20,267 nucleotides of DNA from an uncultured Coriobacteriales bacterium. Lineage in GTDB: Bacteria > Actinomycetota > Coriobacteriia > Coriobacteriales > Eggerthellaceae. The notes under the pieces are model-generated. The model ran no database searches and was not told where the DNA came from. It worked only from the letters and a program-made list of their open reading frames with translations. A program made the translations under genes and the position numbers. Below are positions 6,128 to 12,800 of the stretch, piece by piece. Position 1 is the stretch's first letter. The number at the start of each line of letters is the position of its first letter. The DNA lies in contig CAMPNZ010000024.1 in NCBI GenBank assembly GCA_946892075.1, positions 1-20,267 of the forward strand. The letters are read 5' to 3'.

Positions 6128-8023
6128 ATGAAATCGTCAATGTTTTGCTATCAATGTCAGGAAGCTGCAAAAGGCGTCGGGTGTACGATTGCTGGCGTGT
6201 GCGGAAAAACGCCCGAAGTTGCCCACATCCAAGACGTGTTGCTGTATGCCGCGCGCGAGCTTTCGTGCGTTACAACAGCGCTGCGCACCGCACACATTGA
6301 GGTGCCGTCGCACGTAGACGAGCTGGTTACCAGCGCGCTGTTCGCTACCATCACCAATGCCAATTTCGACAAAACGGCACTTACCCAGCGCGCAACTCAT
6401 CTTATTGAAGTTGCTCATACGCTTAACAGCCAGCTGGGCGAAAGCGCGCTTGAGCTGTGGGATGGCAGTTTCGACAGCGATGAACTTGCTCGTTTGGCAC
6501 GCGTAGAAGCCGTGGAAAATCCCGACGTGCGTTCCGTTCGCGAACTGGTTACCTACGGGCTGAAAGGCTTGGGTGCGTACGCTCATCACGCGCGTGCACT
6601 GGGCTTTTCTGACGCTGCAATCGATACGTTCTTGCAACAAGCGCTTGCTGCAACCAGTGACATCACGCTAACTATCGATCAGCTTCTGGCGCTTGCTATG
6701 GAAGTTGGCAGCTTCGGCGTTAAGGTGATGGCGCTGCTTGATACCGCTAACACCACGCGTTTTGGCAATCCGCAAGCAACGGAAGTGTCGCTGGAGGTTC
6801 GCAGCAATCCGGCAATTTTGATTTCTGGCCACGATTTATCCGACTTAGAACAGCTGCTGGAGCAAACGCAAGGCACGGGCGTTGATGTGTACACGCATTG
6901 CGAAATGTTGCCTGCTCACGCGTACCCTGCGTTCAAAAAGTACGACAACTTGGTTGGCAATTACGGCGGTGCGTGGTGGAATCAGCGCAGCGATATTGAG
7001 CAGTTCCATGGGCCGGTGCTGTTTACGACGAATTGCATTGTTCCTCCACGTGAAAGCTACAAAGCGCGCATTTTCACAACGGGTTGTGCAGGTTTTGAGG
7101 GCTGCACGCATATTGAAGCCGACGAACACGGCCACAAAGATTTTTCGCAGCTGATTGCTATGGCGCGCCTGTGCAGCGCTCCCGAGTCCATTGAATCGGG
7201 CAGCGTGATGTGCGGATTTGCGCACAATCAGGTGCTTTCGCTTGCCGATACCGTTGTGGACGCTATCAAGTCGGGCGCGGTACGCCAGTTTGTGGTAATG
7301 GCTGGCTGCGATGGACGTAGCAAACAGCGCAGCTACTACGAAGATTTCGCGAAAGCGCTGCCGCAAGATACCATTATTCTTACTGCTGGATGCGCAAAGT
7401 ATCGCTACAACAAGTTGAATTTGGGAACGATTGGCGGCATTCCTCGCGTTCTTGATGCTGGTCAGTGCAACGATTGCTACTCGCTTGTTGCGGTAGCGCT
7501 TAAGCTGCAAGAAGTGTTTGGCTTGTCGGACATTAACGACCTGCCTATCATCTACAACATTGCGTGGTATGAACAAAAAGCCGTTATTGTGCTGTTGGCG
7601 CTGCTGTCGCTGGGTGTGAAGAACATTCATTTGGGTCCAACGCTGCCTGCGTTTATTTCGCCTGCGGTAGCCGACGTGCTGGTTAAGAATTTTGGCATTG
7701 CAAGCATTTCGAGTGTTGAACACGACATGAAGGAATTTTTCTGCAACGATGCAAGCGATGCGAGCGGCGCGAACGAAGAAGGTGCCGCAAATGCTGAAAA
7801 CGCCTCTGACCAGGTGTTAATTACAGGTGACATGCTGGTTGGGCAGATTTTGCGCATGCACGAAGGCGCCGCTGCCATCCTTGAGCAAGCTGGCATGGGT
7901 TGCTTGGGTTGTCCCGCGTCACAAAGCGAATCGCTTGCCGAAGCTGCCATGGTGCACGGCCTTGAGCTTGCTCCCATTCTTGAAAAGTTGAACGATTCTG
8001 CTGCCCGCCCCGCAAGTAGATAG
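6128..8023 (+). CDS. hcp: Hybrid-cluster protein (hydroxylamine/NO reductase) fused to a DUF1858 domain
   Basis: This 631-residue protein begins at ATG6128, behind GAAGGG (6115-6120). Hcp proteins reduce nitric oxide or hydroxylamine in the anaerobic cytoplasm. The N-terminal cluster cysteines are C7-x2-C10-x8-C19-x5-C25, the spacing of [4Fe-4S] (class I-type) enzymes. The expected hybrid-cluster ligands are all visible: H235 (SGHDL), E259 (THCEML), C303 (TTNC), C394 (MAGCDGR), C422 (TAGCAKYRYN), C447 (DAGQCND), E482 and K484 (WYEQKAV). The core ends near residue 538. After a 22-residue Ala/Asn/Asp/Ser-rich linker, residues 562-623 match DUF1858, including GMGCLGCPASQSES (589-602) and HGLELAPILEKLN. 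DUF1858 is usually a small stand-alone or fused domain near redox proteins; its Cys pair C592/C595 may bind a metal or sense redox. Normal Hcp is about 550 residues, so the extra length is this fusion. Confidence 0.95.
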   Translation: MKSSMFCYQCQEAAKGVGCTIAGVCGKTPEVAHIQDVLLYAARELSCVTTALRTAHIEVPSHVDELVTSALFATITNANFDKTALTQRATHLIEVAHTLNSQLGESALELWDGSFDSDELARLARVEAVENPDVRSVRELVTYGLKGLGAYAHHARALGFSDAAIDTFLQQALAATSDITLTIDQLLALAMEVGSFGVKVMALLDTANTTRFGNPQATEVSLEVRSNPAILISGHDLSDLEQLLEQTQGTGVDVYTHCEMLPAHAYPAFKKYDNLVGNYGGAWWNQRSDIEQFHGPVLFTTNCIVPPRESYKARIFTTGCAGFEGCTHIEADEHGHKDFSQLIAMARLCSAPESIESGSVMCGFAHNQVLSLADTVVDAIKSGAVRQFVVMAGCDGRSKQRSYYEDFAKALPQDTIILTAGCAKYRYNKLNLGTIGGIPRVLDAGQCNDCYSLVAVALKLQEVFGLSDINDLPIIYNIAWYEQKAVIVLLALLSLGVKNIHLGPTLPAFISPAVADVLVKNFGIASISSVEHDMKEFFCNDASDASGANEEGAANAENASDQVLITGDMLVGQILRMHEGAAAILEQAGMGCLGCPASQSESLAEAAMVHGLELAPILEKLNDSAARPASR

Positions 8024-8070
8024 TTCCTTGATGATTGTTTACATGTGGTGTACTCTTTGATGCACGAGCG

Positions 8071-8088
8071 TGTTACAATATGGTAACA
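8071..8088 (+). promoter_or_regulatory. Palindromic operator overlapping an extended -10 promoter
   Basis: TGTTAC-AATATG-GTAACA is a perfect 6+6 dyad with a 6-bp spacer. The same bases contain TGTTACAAT, that is TG-n-TACAAT, an extended -10 element. A start near 8086 would leave a leader of about 49 nt before ATG8135. A factor bound here would cover the -10 and so should repress. The half-site TGTTAC differs by one base from the TGTTGC half-site before hcp, though the spacing is 6 instead of 4. Confidence 0.5.
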
Positions 8089-8134
8089 GAGACGAGATCT
8101 CAAAAAACGGTTTATATTGAAGGGGAGTATAACC

Positions 8135-8713
8135 ATGAGTCAAGAAATTGGAGCAATTCACTATCGTATGTTTCAGAAAGTGCGCGCGCTTAACGATTTT
8201 GCCGAGCGTCTTGCGAACATTTCTGAGGAAAAGAACCTGGTACCAGGCACGTTGAGGAAAGTGCTTGACGAGTATCCTATGCCATGCGGCTTGCTGGAAA
8301 ATCATATCGTTGATGGCAACGTTCACGCTTCGCTTGAGCGCCTTATTGCCACCGCAGAAGAAAAGCTTGCGTTTGCATGCACCGCGCTTAGCGCGCATCT
8401 TGAGAATATGTTGCCCGACGTGGAAGCACTTGGCGCATCATATGTGAAGAACACGAATTTGCCTGAAGGCGCAAGCGTTCGCAGCGTGTTTGAAACACTC
8501 GATGGTTTTTGGGTTGATGGCATGCCGTGCGATCATAAGCTTACTATCGATAGCGAAGATGATGACCAACTGGTATTCAGCTTTGATGCAAGCATTCATC
8601 CTGCTGAGCATTACAGCGACTTGCGTGCGGCGTGGTCGTGCGGTTTCGTAACGAAGCTGGGCTATCACTTCGATCGCGTTGCGGAAAGCACGTTCAAGAT
8701 TTCGCGCGCATAA
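8135..8713 (+). CDS. Unrecognised 192-residue protein in the hcp-hemerythrin block
   Basis: I do not recognise this family. ATG8135 is preceded by AAGGGGAG (8120-8127) at 7 nt, a strong site, which favours it over an in-frame TTG at 8117. The protein is acidic and soluble, with no signal or membrane segment. The first 105 residues are predicted mostly helical (AERLANISEEKN, HASLERLIATAEEKLAFACTALSAHLENML). The rest looks more beta-rich (FWVDGMPCDHKLTIDSEDDDQLVFSFD). Cysteines are C51, C82, C132 and C169; C51 and C132 both occur in MPC motifs. Histidines H9, H57, H64, H88, H134, H155, H159 and H178 could contribute to a metal or heme site, but no known motif shows this. It lies 111 bases after hcp with its own promoter and operator and is followed by a strong terminator, so it is probably an independent, regulated unit. 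A role in redox or NO stress is suggested only by position. Confidence 0.8.
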   Translation: MSQEIGAIHYRMFQKVRALNDFAERLANISEEKNLVPGTLRKVLDEYPMPCGLLENHIVDGNVHASLERLIATAEEKLAFACTALSAHLENMLPDVEALGASYVKNTNLPEGASVRSVFETLDGFWVDGMPCDHKLTIDSEDDDQLVFSFDASIHPAEHYSDLRAAWSCGFVTKLGYHFDRVAESTFKISRA

Positions 8714-8769
8714 GTTGTGTACGGTTTGTGTGCGGATGCGTGCAAGCAGCGTATAAGTTTCACCATATC

Positions 8770-8811
8770 AAAAGGGGCAGAGCGTTTTTCGTCTGCCTCT
8801 TTTATTTTTTT
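8770..8811 (+). terminator. Intrinsic terminator after the 8135-8713 gene
   Basis: AAAAGGGGCAGA (8770-8781) pairs with TCTGCCTCTTTT (8792-8803) over 12 bp with one G-U pair, closing a T-rich loop that can add two further C-G pairs. ATTTTTTT follows at 8804-8811. The structure is typical of a rho-independent terminator. It sits 34 bases before the hemerythrin start, so hemerythrin needs read-through or a promoter I could not identify. Confidence 0.85.
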
Positions 8812-8844
8812 GACAAGGTTAGTGTGACAGAAAAGGAGCGTGCT

Positions 8845-9336
8845 ATGCATGCCATTGAAGTATTGATGGAAGAACACAGCCGCATTCTTGAGCGCGCGCA
8901 GGCGCTTGAAGATATGTGCGTTCAGCTGATGGAACACAACGCGTTTGACGGCGCACAGTTTGCCGACACCATTCGCTTCATTCGTGAGTATGCTGACGCA
9001 ACACACCATATGAAGGAGGAAGATATCCTGTTTCGTGTGATGCTTGAGCAGCTGGGCAAACCGGCCGAGAATTTAATTCGCCACGGCATGCTTGTTGAGC
9101 ATGACGAGGGTCGTCATTATGTTACTGAACTGGAAAAAGCATGCCATGCGTATACGGAGGATGCGTCTGTGCATCATAAGTTGGAAGTAATTAGCTGGGC
9201 TATGGCGTACGTGCATATGATTCGCTCGCATGCGCAAAAAGAAAATGACGTGGTGTATCCGTTTGCCGAGCGCATGCTTTCAGAGCAGGCGAAACAGCGC
9301 ATCGACGCCGAGTTTGAAACCTACGTTGTGCATTAG
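8845..9336 (+). CDS. Hemerythrin-domain (HHE) protein
   Basis: This 163-residue four-helix protein is expected to hold a non-heme di-iron site that binds oxygen or NO or supports iron-cluster repair. Likely ligands are H11 (MEEHSRIL), H54/H55 with E58/E59 (THHMKEEDILF), H86 (VEHDEGRHY), and H129 with E133 (RSHAQKENDVVYP), the pattern of PF01814. It lacks the N-terminal domain of RIC/YtfE repair proteins, so it is a single-domain hemerythrin. ATG8845 is chosen from AGGAG (8834-8838) at 6 nt; longer in-frame starts reach back through the terminator and into the upstream gene. It is the last plus-strand gene of the stress block and converges with sufU. The nearby hcp and suf genes fit a role in NO or oxygen handling in an anaerobe. 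Confidence 0.9.
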   Translation: MHAIEVLMEEHSRILERAQALEDMCVQLMEHNAFDGAQFADTIRFIREYADATHHMKEEDILFRVMLEQLGKPAENLIRHGMLVEHDEGRHYVTELEKACHAYTEDASVHHKLEVISWAMAYVHMIRSHAQKENDVVYPFAERMLSEQAKQRIDAEFETYVVH

Positions 9337-9363
9337 TTGCACCACTGCATGTGAAACAAGGGT

Positions 9364-9390
9364 GTGTGGGTACGCGAAGCAAACCCACAC
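9364..9390. terminator. Possible hairpin between convergent hemerythrin and sufU
   Basis: GTGTGGGT (9364-9371) and ACCCACAC (9383-9390) form an 8-bp perfect stem with an 11-base loop in the 99-base gap between convergent genes. There is no clear T-run on either side, so a terminator role is uncertain. A weaker 5-bp hairpin (9420-9424 with 9433-9437) overlaps the sufU stop codon. Confidence 0.3.
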
Positions 9391-9435
9391 GCGTTCCCAC
9401 GTTTCTAAGATTGCGAAACAGCCTTTTGAAACAGG

Positions 9436-9870
9436 CTAGTTGAGCTGGTTTTTCTCGAGTAAGCCGTGAAGCGTGCGCCATGCAAGCTCGGCGCACTTTA
9501 CGCGCGCAGGCATGCGGCCAATGCTTTCCAGTTCTGCCGCCTCGTCAAGCTCGGCGCGTTCGCTCTCGCTGAGCGTGTCGCCTTGAATCATGCGCACAAA
9601 CAGCTCTATCAGACGTTGCGCCACTTCGATGCGCTCTCCTGTGATAAGTTCTGCCATAATATCTGCCGATGCCAGCGACACAGCGCACCCATGACCCGTA
9701 AACGCTGCTTCCGCAATAACGCCGTCCTCCACGCGCAGCTTGAGCATCATTTCATCGCCGCAGCTGGGGTTTATGCCCTCTTGCGTGTAGTTTGCGTTCT
9801 CAAGATCGTATTTGTAGTCGGGGTGCGTGTTGTGCGCCATCAGCGCCGCCGTATAAATATTAGTTCCCAT
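9436..9870 (-). CDS. sufU: SufU, zinc-dependent sulfurtransferase of Fe-S assembly
   Basis: This 144-residue IscU-fold protein accepts persulfide sulfur from SufS and passes it to the SufBCD scaffold. The zinc/sulfur ligands are visible: C37 and D39 (NPSCGDE), C62 (GHGCAVSLASADIM) and C126 (KCAELAW). The segment between C62 and C126 is longer than in IscU, the insertion typical of SufU, and no IscU-type chaperone motif is visible. ATG at 9870-9868 lies within the last codons of sufS; the genes overlap by 11 bases, so translation is probably coupled. It is the last gene of the minus-strand suf operon. No strong terminator follows. Confidence 0.93.
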   Translation of the reverse strand: MGTNIYTAALMAHNTHPDYKYDLENANYTQEGINPSCGDEMMLKLRVEDGVIAEAAFTGHGCAVSLASADIMAELITGERIEVAQRLIELFVRMIQGDTLSESERAELDEAAELESIGRMPARVKCAELAWRTLHGLLEKNQLN

Positions 9871-11395
9871 TAAAGGTTTCCCACACTCTCTGTAACCCGG
9901 TAATTAGTGCGTCGCAGTCTGATTTGTCGTTGTAGAACGCAAACGACGCGCGACAGCACGACTCGATGCCCATCCACGTAAGCAGCGGTTGCGCGCAATG
10001 ATGACCTGCGCGAATGGCAACATTGTTCATGTCCAGAATGCTTGATACATCGTGAGGATGAATGCCTTGCACGTTAAAGCTAATTACGCCATGATGCTCG
10101 CGCCCGCACGGCGAGCCAATAAGCTGCACATACGGAAGGTGCTTCAGCGCATGCCACGTGTAGTGCACCAGCGCCCGCTCGCGTTTCATCATAGCTGCAT
10201 AGCCTATTTCTTCCACAAAGCTAAGCGCGCTTGAAAGCGCATAAATGCCCGCTGCATCTTGCGTGCCCGCTTCAAATTTTTCGGGAAGGGGAGCCCACGT
10301 TGCGCTTGTTTCAGTAACGCTGTCGATCATCTCTCCGCCTGTCAAAAACGGAGGCATTGCTTCAAGCAGCTGGCGTTTTCCCCACAGCACGCCCACGCCC
10401 AGCGGCGAGAAAAGCTTGTGGCCCGAAAATACGAAAAAGTCGCAATCAAGCTGGTGCACACGAATGGGCATGTGAGGAATTGATTGTGAGCCGTCAACGA
10501 TAATGCGCGCGCCAACAGCGTGTGCAACTGACGCAAGCATTTTGATGTCGTTGCATGAACCAAGCACGTTCGACACGTGCGTAACCGACACAATTTTCGT
10601 GCGCTCGTTGATGCAGCGCTGTGCTTCGGCTTGCGTAATAACACCGTGCTCATCAGGGCGCATGTACACCAACCGCGCACCTGTTTTGCGGCATACTTGC
10701 TGCCACGGGATAAGGTTTGAATGGTGCTCCATGATGCTGATGCACACTTCGTCATTTTTGTGAAGAACCAGCTCACCGTAGCAATATGCAAGCAGATTAA
10801 GCATTTCGCTTGCGTTGCGTCCGAAGATGATTTCCTGCGCTGCATTCGACGTGTCGAAAGTGCCCGAGGTGGCGGAGGTGTCCGAGGTGCCAGAGCCGTT
10901 GAAGCCGTCACGCTTCTCATCGGCGGCGTTTTCGCTGCTTGCAGAAGGTGTTGCGCCAATAAAGCGTGCAACATGCGCACGCGCATCTTCGATGGCTTGC
11001 GTTGCTTTAATAGACAAGTCGTACAAGCCACGTAAGGGGTTTGCGTTCATGCTCTCGTAAAAATAGCGTTGAGCAGCAAGAACACAATCGGGACGCTGCG
11101 CTGTGGCCGCGCTGTCAAGAAACGCAAGGTGCGGGTTTGCTTCCAACAAAGGAAAACGCTTTTTGTAGGGGTTTTCGGCAATAAGCTGCGCGTCAGCTTC
11201 AAGGCAGCCACCGTGGCCGTTGCGGTGATGGTGGTGCCCGTGTGCTTGAGCGCTGTTGATAAGCATCGTGCCTTGGCTTTGTTCCTGAACAGGTGCGTGT
11301 TCCTGTTCAGGCGCTCGTTCGCCAGCGTATTCGCGCCCCTGCTCTTGTGTGGTGATTTCGCTTTTTTCGCTTTTCATGCTGTTTTCGCTATTCAT
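9860..11395 (-). CDS. sufS: SufS, PLP-dependent cysteine desulfurase with unusual N-terminal extension
   Basis: SufS removes sulfur from cysteine as an enzyme persulfide for SufU. In this 511-residue protein the PLP lysine is K327 (FSGHKLFSP), the PLP-contact Asp/Gln are D301 and Q304 (VDGSQSIPH), and the catalytic cysteine is C467 (RAGHHCAQPLL). Typical SufS is about 410 residues. The surplus is a 75-residue N-terminal extension, Glu/Gln-rich and then His-rich (AHGHHHHRNGHGGC, 51-64), plus a Ser/Thr/Gly-rich insertion at about 151-187. The extension could bind metal, but that is conjecture. ATG11395 overlaps the sufD end (ATGAATAG) and has GTGAGG 7 nt upstream; a GTG at 11407 lacks such a site. 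A second oddity is ESCCRASF, where SufS usually has a Val before RAS. Confidence 0.93.
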   Translation of the reverse strand: MNSENSMKSEKSEITTQEQGREYAGERAPEQEHAPVQEQSQGTMLINSAQAHGHHHHRNGHGGCLEADAQLIAENPYKKRFPLLEANPHLAFLDSAATAQRPDCVLAAQRYFYESMNANPLRGLYDLSIKATQAIEDARAHVARFIGATPSASSENAADEKRDGFNGSGTSDTSATSGTFDTSNAAQEIIFGRNASEMLNLLAYCYGELVLHKNDEVCISIMEHHSNLIPWQQVCRKTGARLVYMRPDEHGVITQAEAQRCINERTKIVSVTHVSNVLGSCNDIKMLASVAHAVGARIIVDGSQSIPHMPIRVHQLDCDFFVFSGHKLFSPLGVGVLWGKRQLLEAMPPFLTGGEMIDSVTETSATWAPLPEKFEAGTQDAAGIYALSSALSFVEEIGYAAMMKRERALVHYTWHALKHLPYVQLIGSPCGREHHGVISFNVQGIHPHDVSSILDMNNVAIRAGHHCAQPLLTWMGIESCCRASFAFYNDKSDCDALITGLQRVWETFNGN

Positions 11396-12800
11396 GGGTA
11401 GCCTCACTTGCTTCTTGTTCTGCGTGCGTATGTGCTGCCTTGTGCGTTAACGGAGTCAGGTCGATGTCGTGCGAGGCAAGTCGTATTGCAAAGTCGTCAA
11501 TCACATTGCTTCCTAAACGGCAAATGCCGTGGTAACTACTCGAATTCGCGCCCTCGTTTTGCGCCGCATTCAGTGCCGCTTTCTCAAGGAGCGCACTCAC
11601 AAACATCTGCTCGGCAGCCTGCTTGCTTAAGCCGCGCGACGCCAGGTAAAACATCTGCTCGGCACGGACGTGGCCAATTGTTGCACCGTGGTTTCCCGCT
11701 ACATCATCTTCATTGCACAAAATTACGGGAACGGTTAAGTTTTCCACATCGTCGTCAACAAGAAGAACGGTTTCGTTCTCCTGACCAGCTGATCCTTTAC
11801 AACCATGAATCAAGTCGATAGTTCCGCGTAGCACTTTTTTGCTGTGCTGCGTAAGAACACCGTTTGCCTTAATGAGGCACTCGGTTTTTAAGCCGTGGTG
11901 TTTCACGGAGTAGTTAAAGTCGCGCAGTTGCGTAGAAAATCCTAGGTAATCAAGCAGAAGTGTGCATTGTGATGCATCGCCGCGCAAGTCGCCTGCAATG
12001 CCGCCGTACACTTTTGTTGCGCCCAGCACCGTTTCTTGAATGGTAACGCGCGCGTTGTTCAGCGTGATAAAACCGATGTTGTTGATGTCGGTGTACGTGT
12101 TGTTCAGCGTTTGCGTGCGCACAAGAGAAACGCGTGCACCGTCGGCTGCGAAAATGCGCAGCTGCGTTGCAAGTGCGCCCGCGCCCTCGTGGGGTGAATC
12201 GACGTTTATTGTCAGTGCCAAATCGGCGTTTTCTTCGGCAATAACATCAATGCTGTTGCAGTTCAGCGCGTTGTTTTGCGCGTTGATTTGCAGGTGCGCT
12301 TTCAGGCGTGTATTTCGCGGAACGCGCAAAACGAAGGGTTGTTGCGCGCAAGAGCCAAACCATGCTTCCGCTTGCGTTCCCATACCCGTTTCAAACGTTG
12401 CGCGAATGTCGTGCGCGTCTTCTTGCGCTTGCGCTTGTTGCTGGTAGAGCGATTGAGCAGGCGCATCAAGGGTGGTGCTGCTTGCGTGCGTGGCGGCATG
12501 ACCAGCATCGTCCGTGCCGTTCGCGCCCGCGCCAGCACGTTCCTCGCCCGCACCAGCGCCAGCACACTCCGTGCGCGGATGCGTAGCCAGCCACGCATCT
12601 TGCGCGGCACTCATTGCCGCATCAAAATCGCCCGCCGCGCCAAAAAACGCCGCGTCAAGCGATCCATTTTCAGCATCGATGCTCATGTCGTGCACAATTT
12701 CGGTATACGGAGCCAGTTCAGGGCTTGATCCGTTCATCTTCAAGCGATACCAGGTAGGAGCTGGCATGGCATTAACTGTTTTGTTATGCAGGCTATCCAT
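11388..12800 (-). CDS. sufD: SufD, scaffold subunit of the SufBCD complex
   Basis: SufD pairs with SufB on a SufC ATPase dimer to assemble Fe-S clusters in the cytoplasm. In this 470-residue protein the family core is residues about 155-405, a beta-helix of short repeats. It ends in LRGTIDLIHGCKGSAGQENE (325-344), the HGATIG motif (H371, equivalent to the functionally important SufD His) and FYLASRGLS (384-392). The N-terminal domain carries a low-complexity insertion at about 76-128, first Ala/Gly/Glu-rich (CAGAGAGEERAGAGANG) and then Gln-rich (YQQQAQAQED). The DNA there shows short GC-rich direct repeats around 12525-12575. The start codon overlaps the sufB stop by one base (TAATG), so coupling is expected; an in-frame ATG at residue 12 is less likely. 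AAGGAG lies about 10 nt upstream. Confidence 0.92.
   Translation of the reverse strand: MDSLHNKTVNAMPAPTWYRLKMNGSSPELAPYTEIVHDMSIDAENGSLDAAFFGAAGDFDAAMSAAQDAWLATHPRTECAGAGAGEERAGAGANGTDDAGHAATHASSTTLDAPAQSLYQQQAQAQEDAHDIRATFETGMGTQAEAWFGSCAQQPFVLRVPRNTRLKAHLQINAQNNALNCNSIDVIAEENADLALTINVDSPHEGAGALATQLRIFAADGARVSLVRTQTLNNTYTDINNIGFITLNNARVTIQETVLGATKVYGGIAGDLRGDASQCTLLLDYLGFSTQLRDFNYSVKHHGLKTECLIKANGVLTQHSKKVLRGTIDLIHGCKGSAGQENETVLLVDDDVENLTVPVILCNEDDVAGNHGATIGHVRAEQMFYLASRGLSKQAAEQMFVSALLEKAALNAAQNEGANSSSYHGICRLGSNVIDDFAIRLASHDIDLTPLTHKAAHTHAEQEASEATHE

Noticed and set aside
6845..7723. A 292-codon minus-strand frame opposite hcp
   Set aside because: The plus strand has all Hcp catalytic residues; the opposite frame shows no motif and is a by-product of codon bias.
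8810..8815. Perfect TTGACA as a -35 for the hemerythrin gene
   Set aside because: The place for a -10 is occupied by the ribosome site and no TATAAT-like sequence is there; the bases are part of the terminator T-tract.
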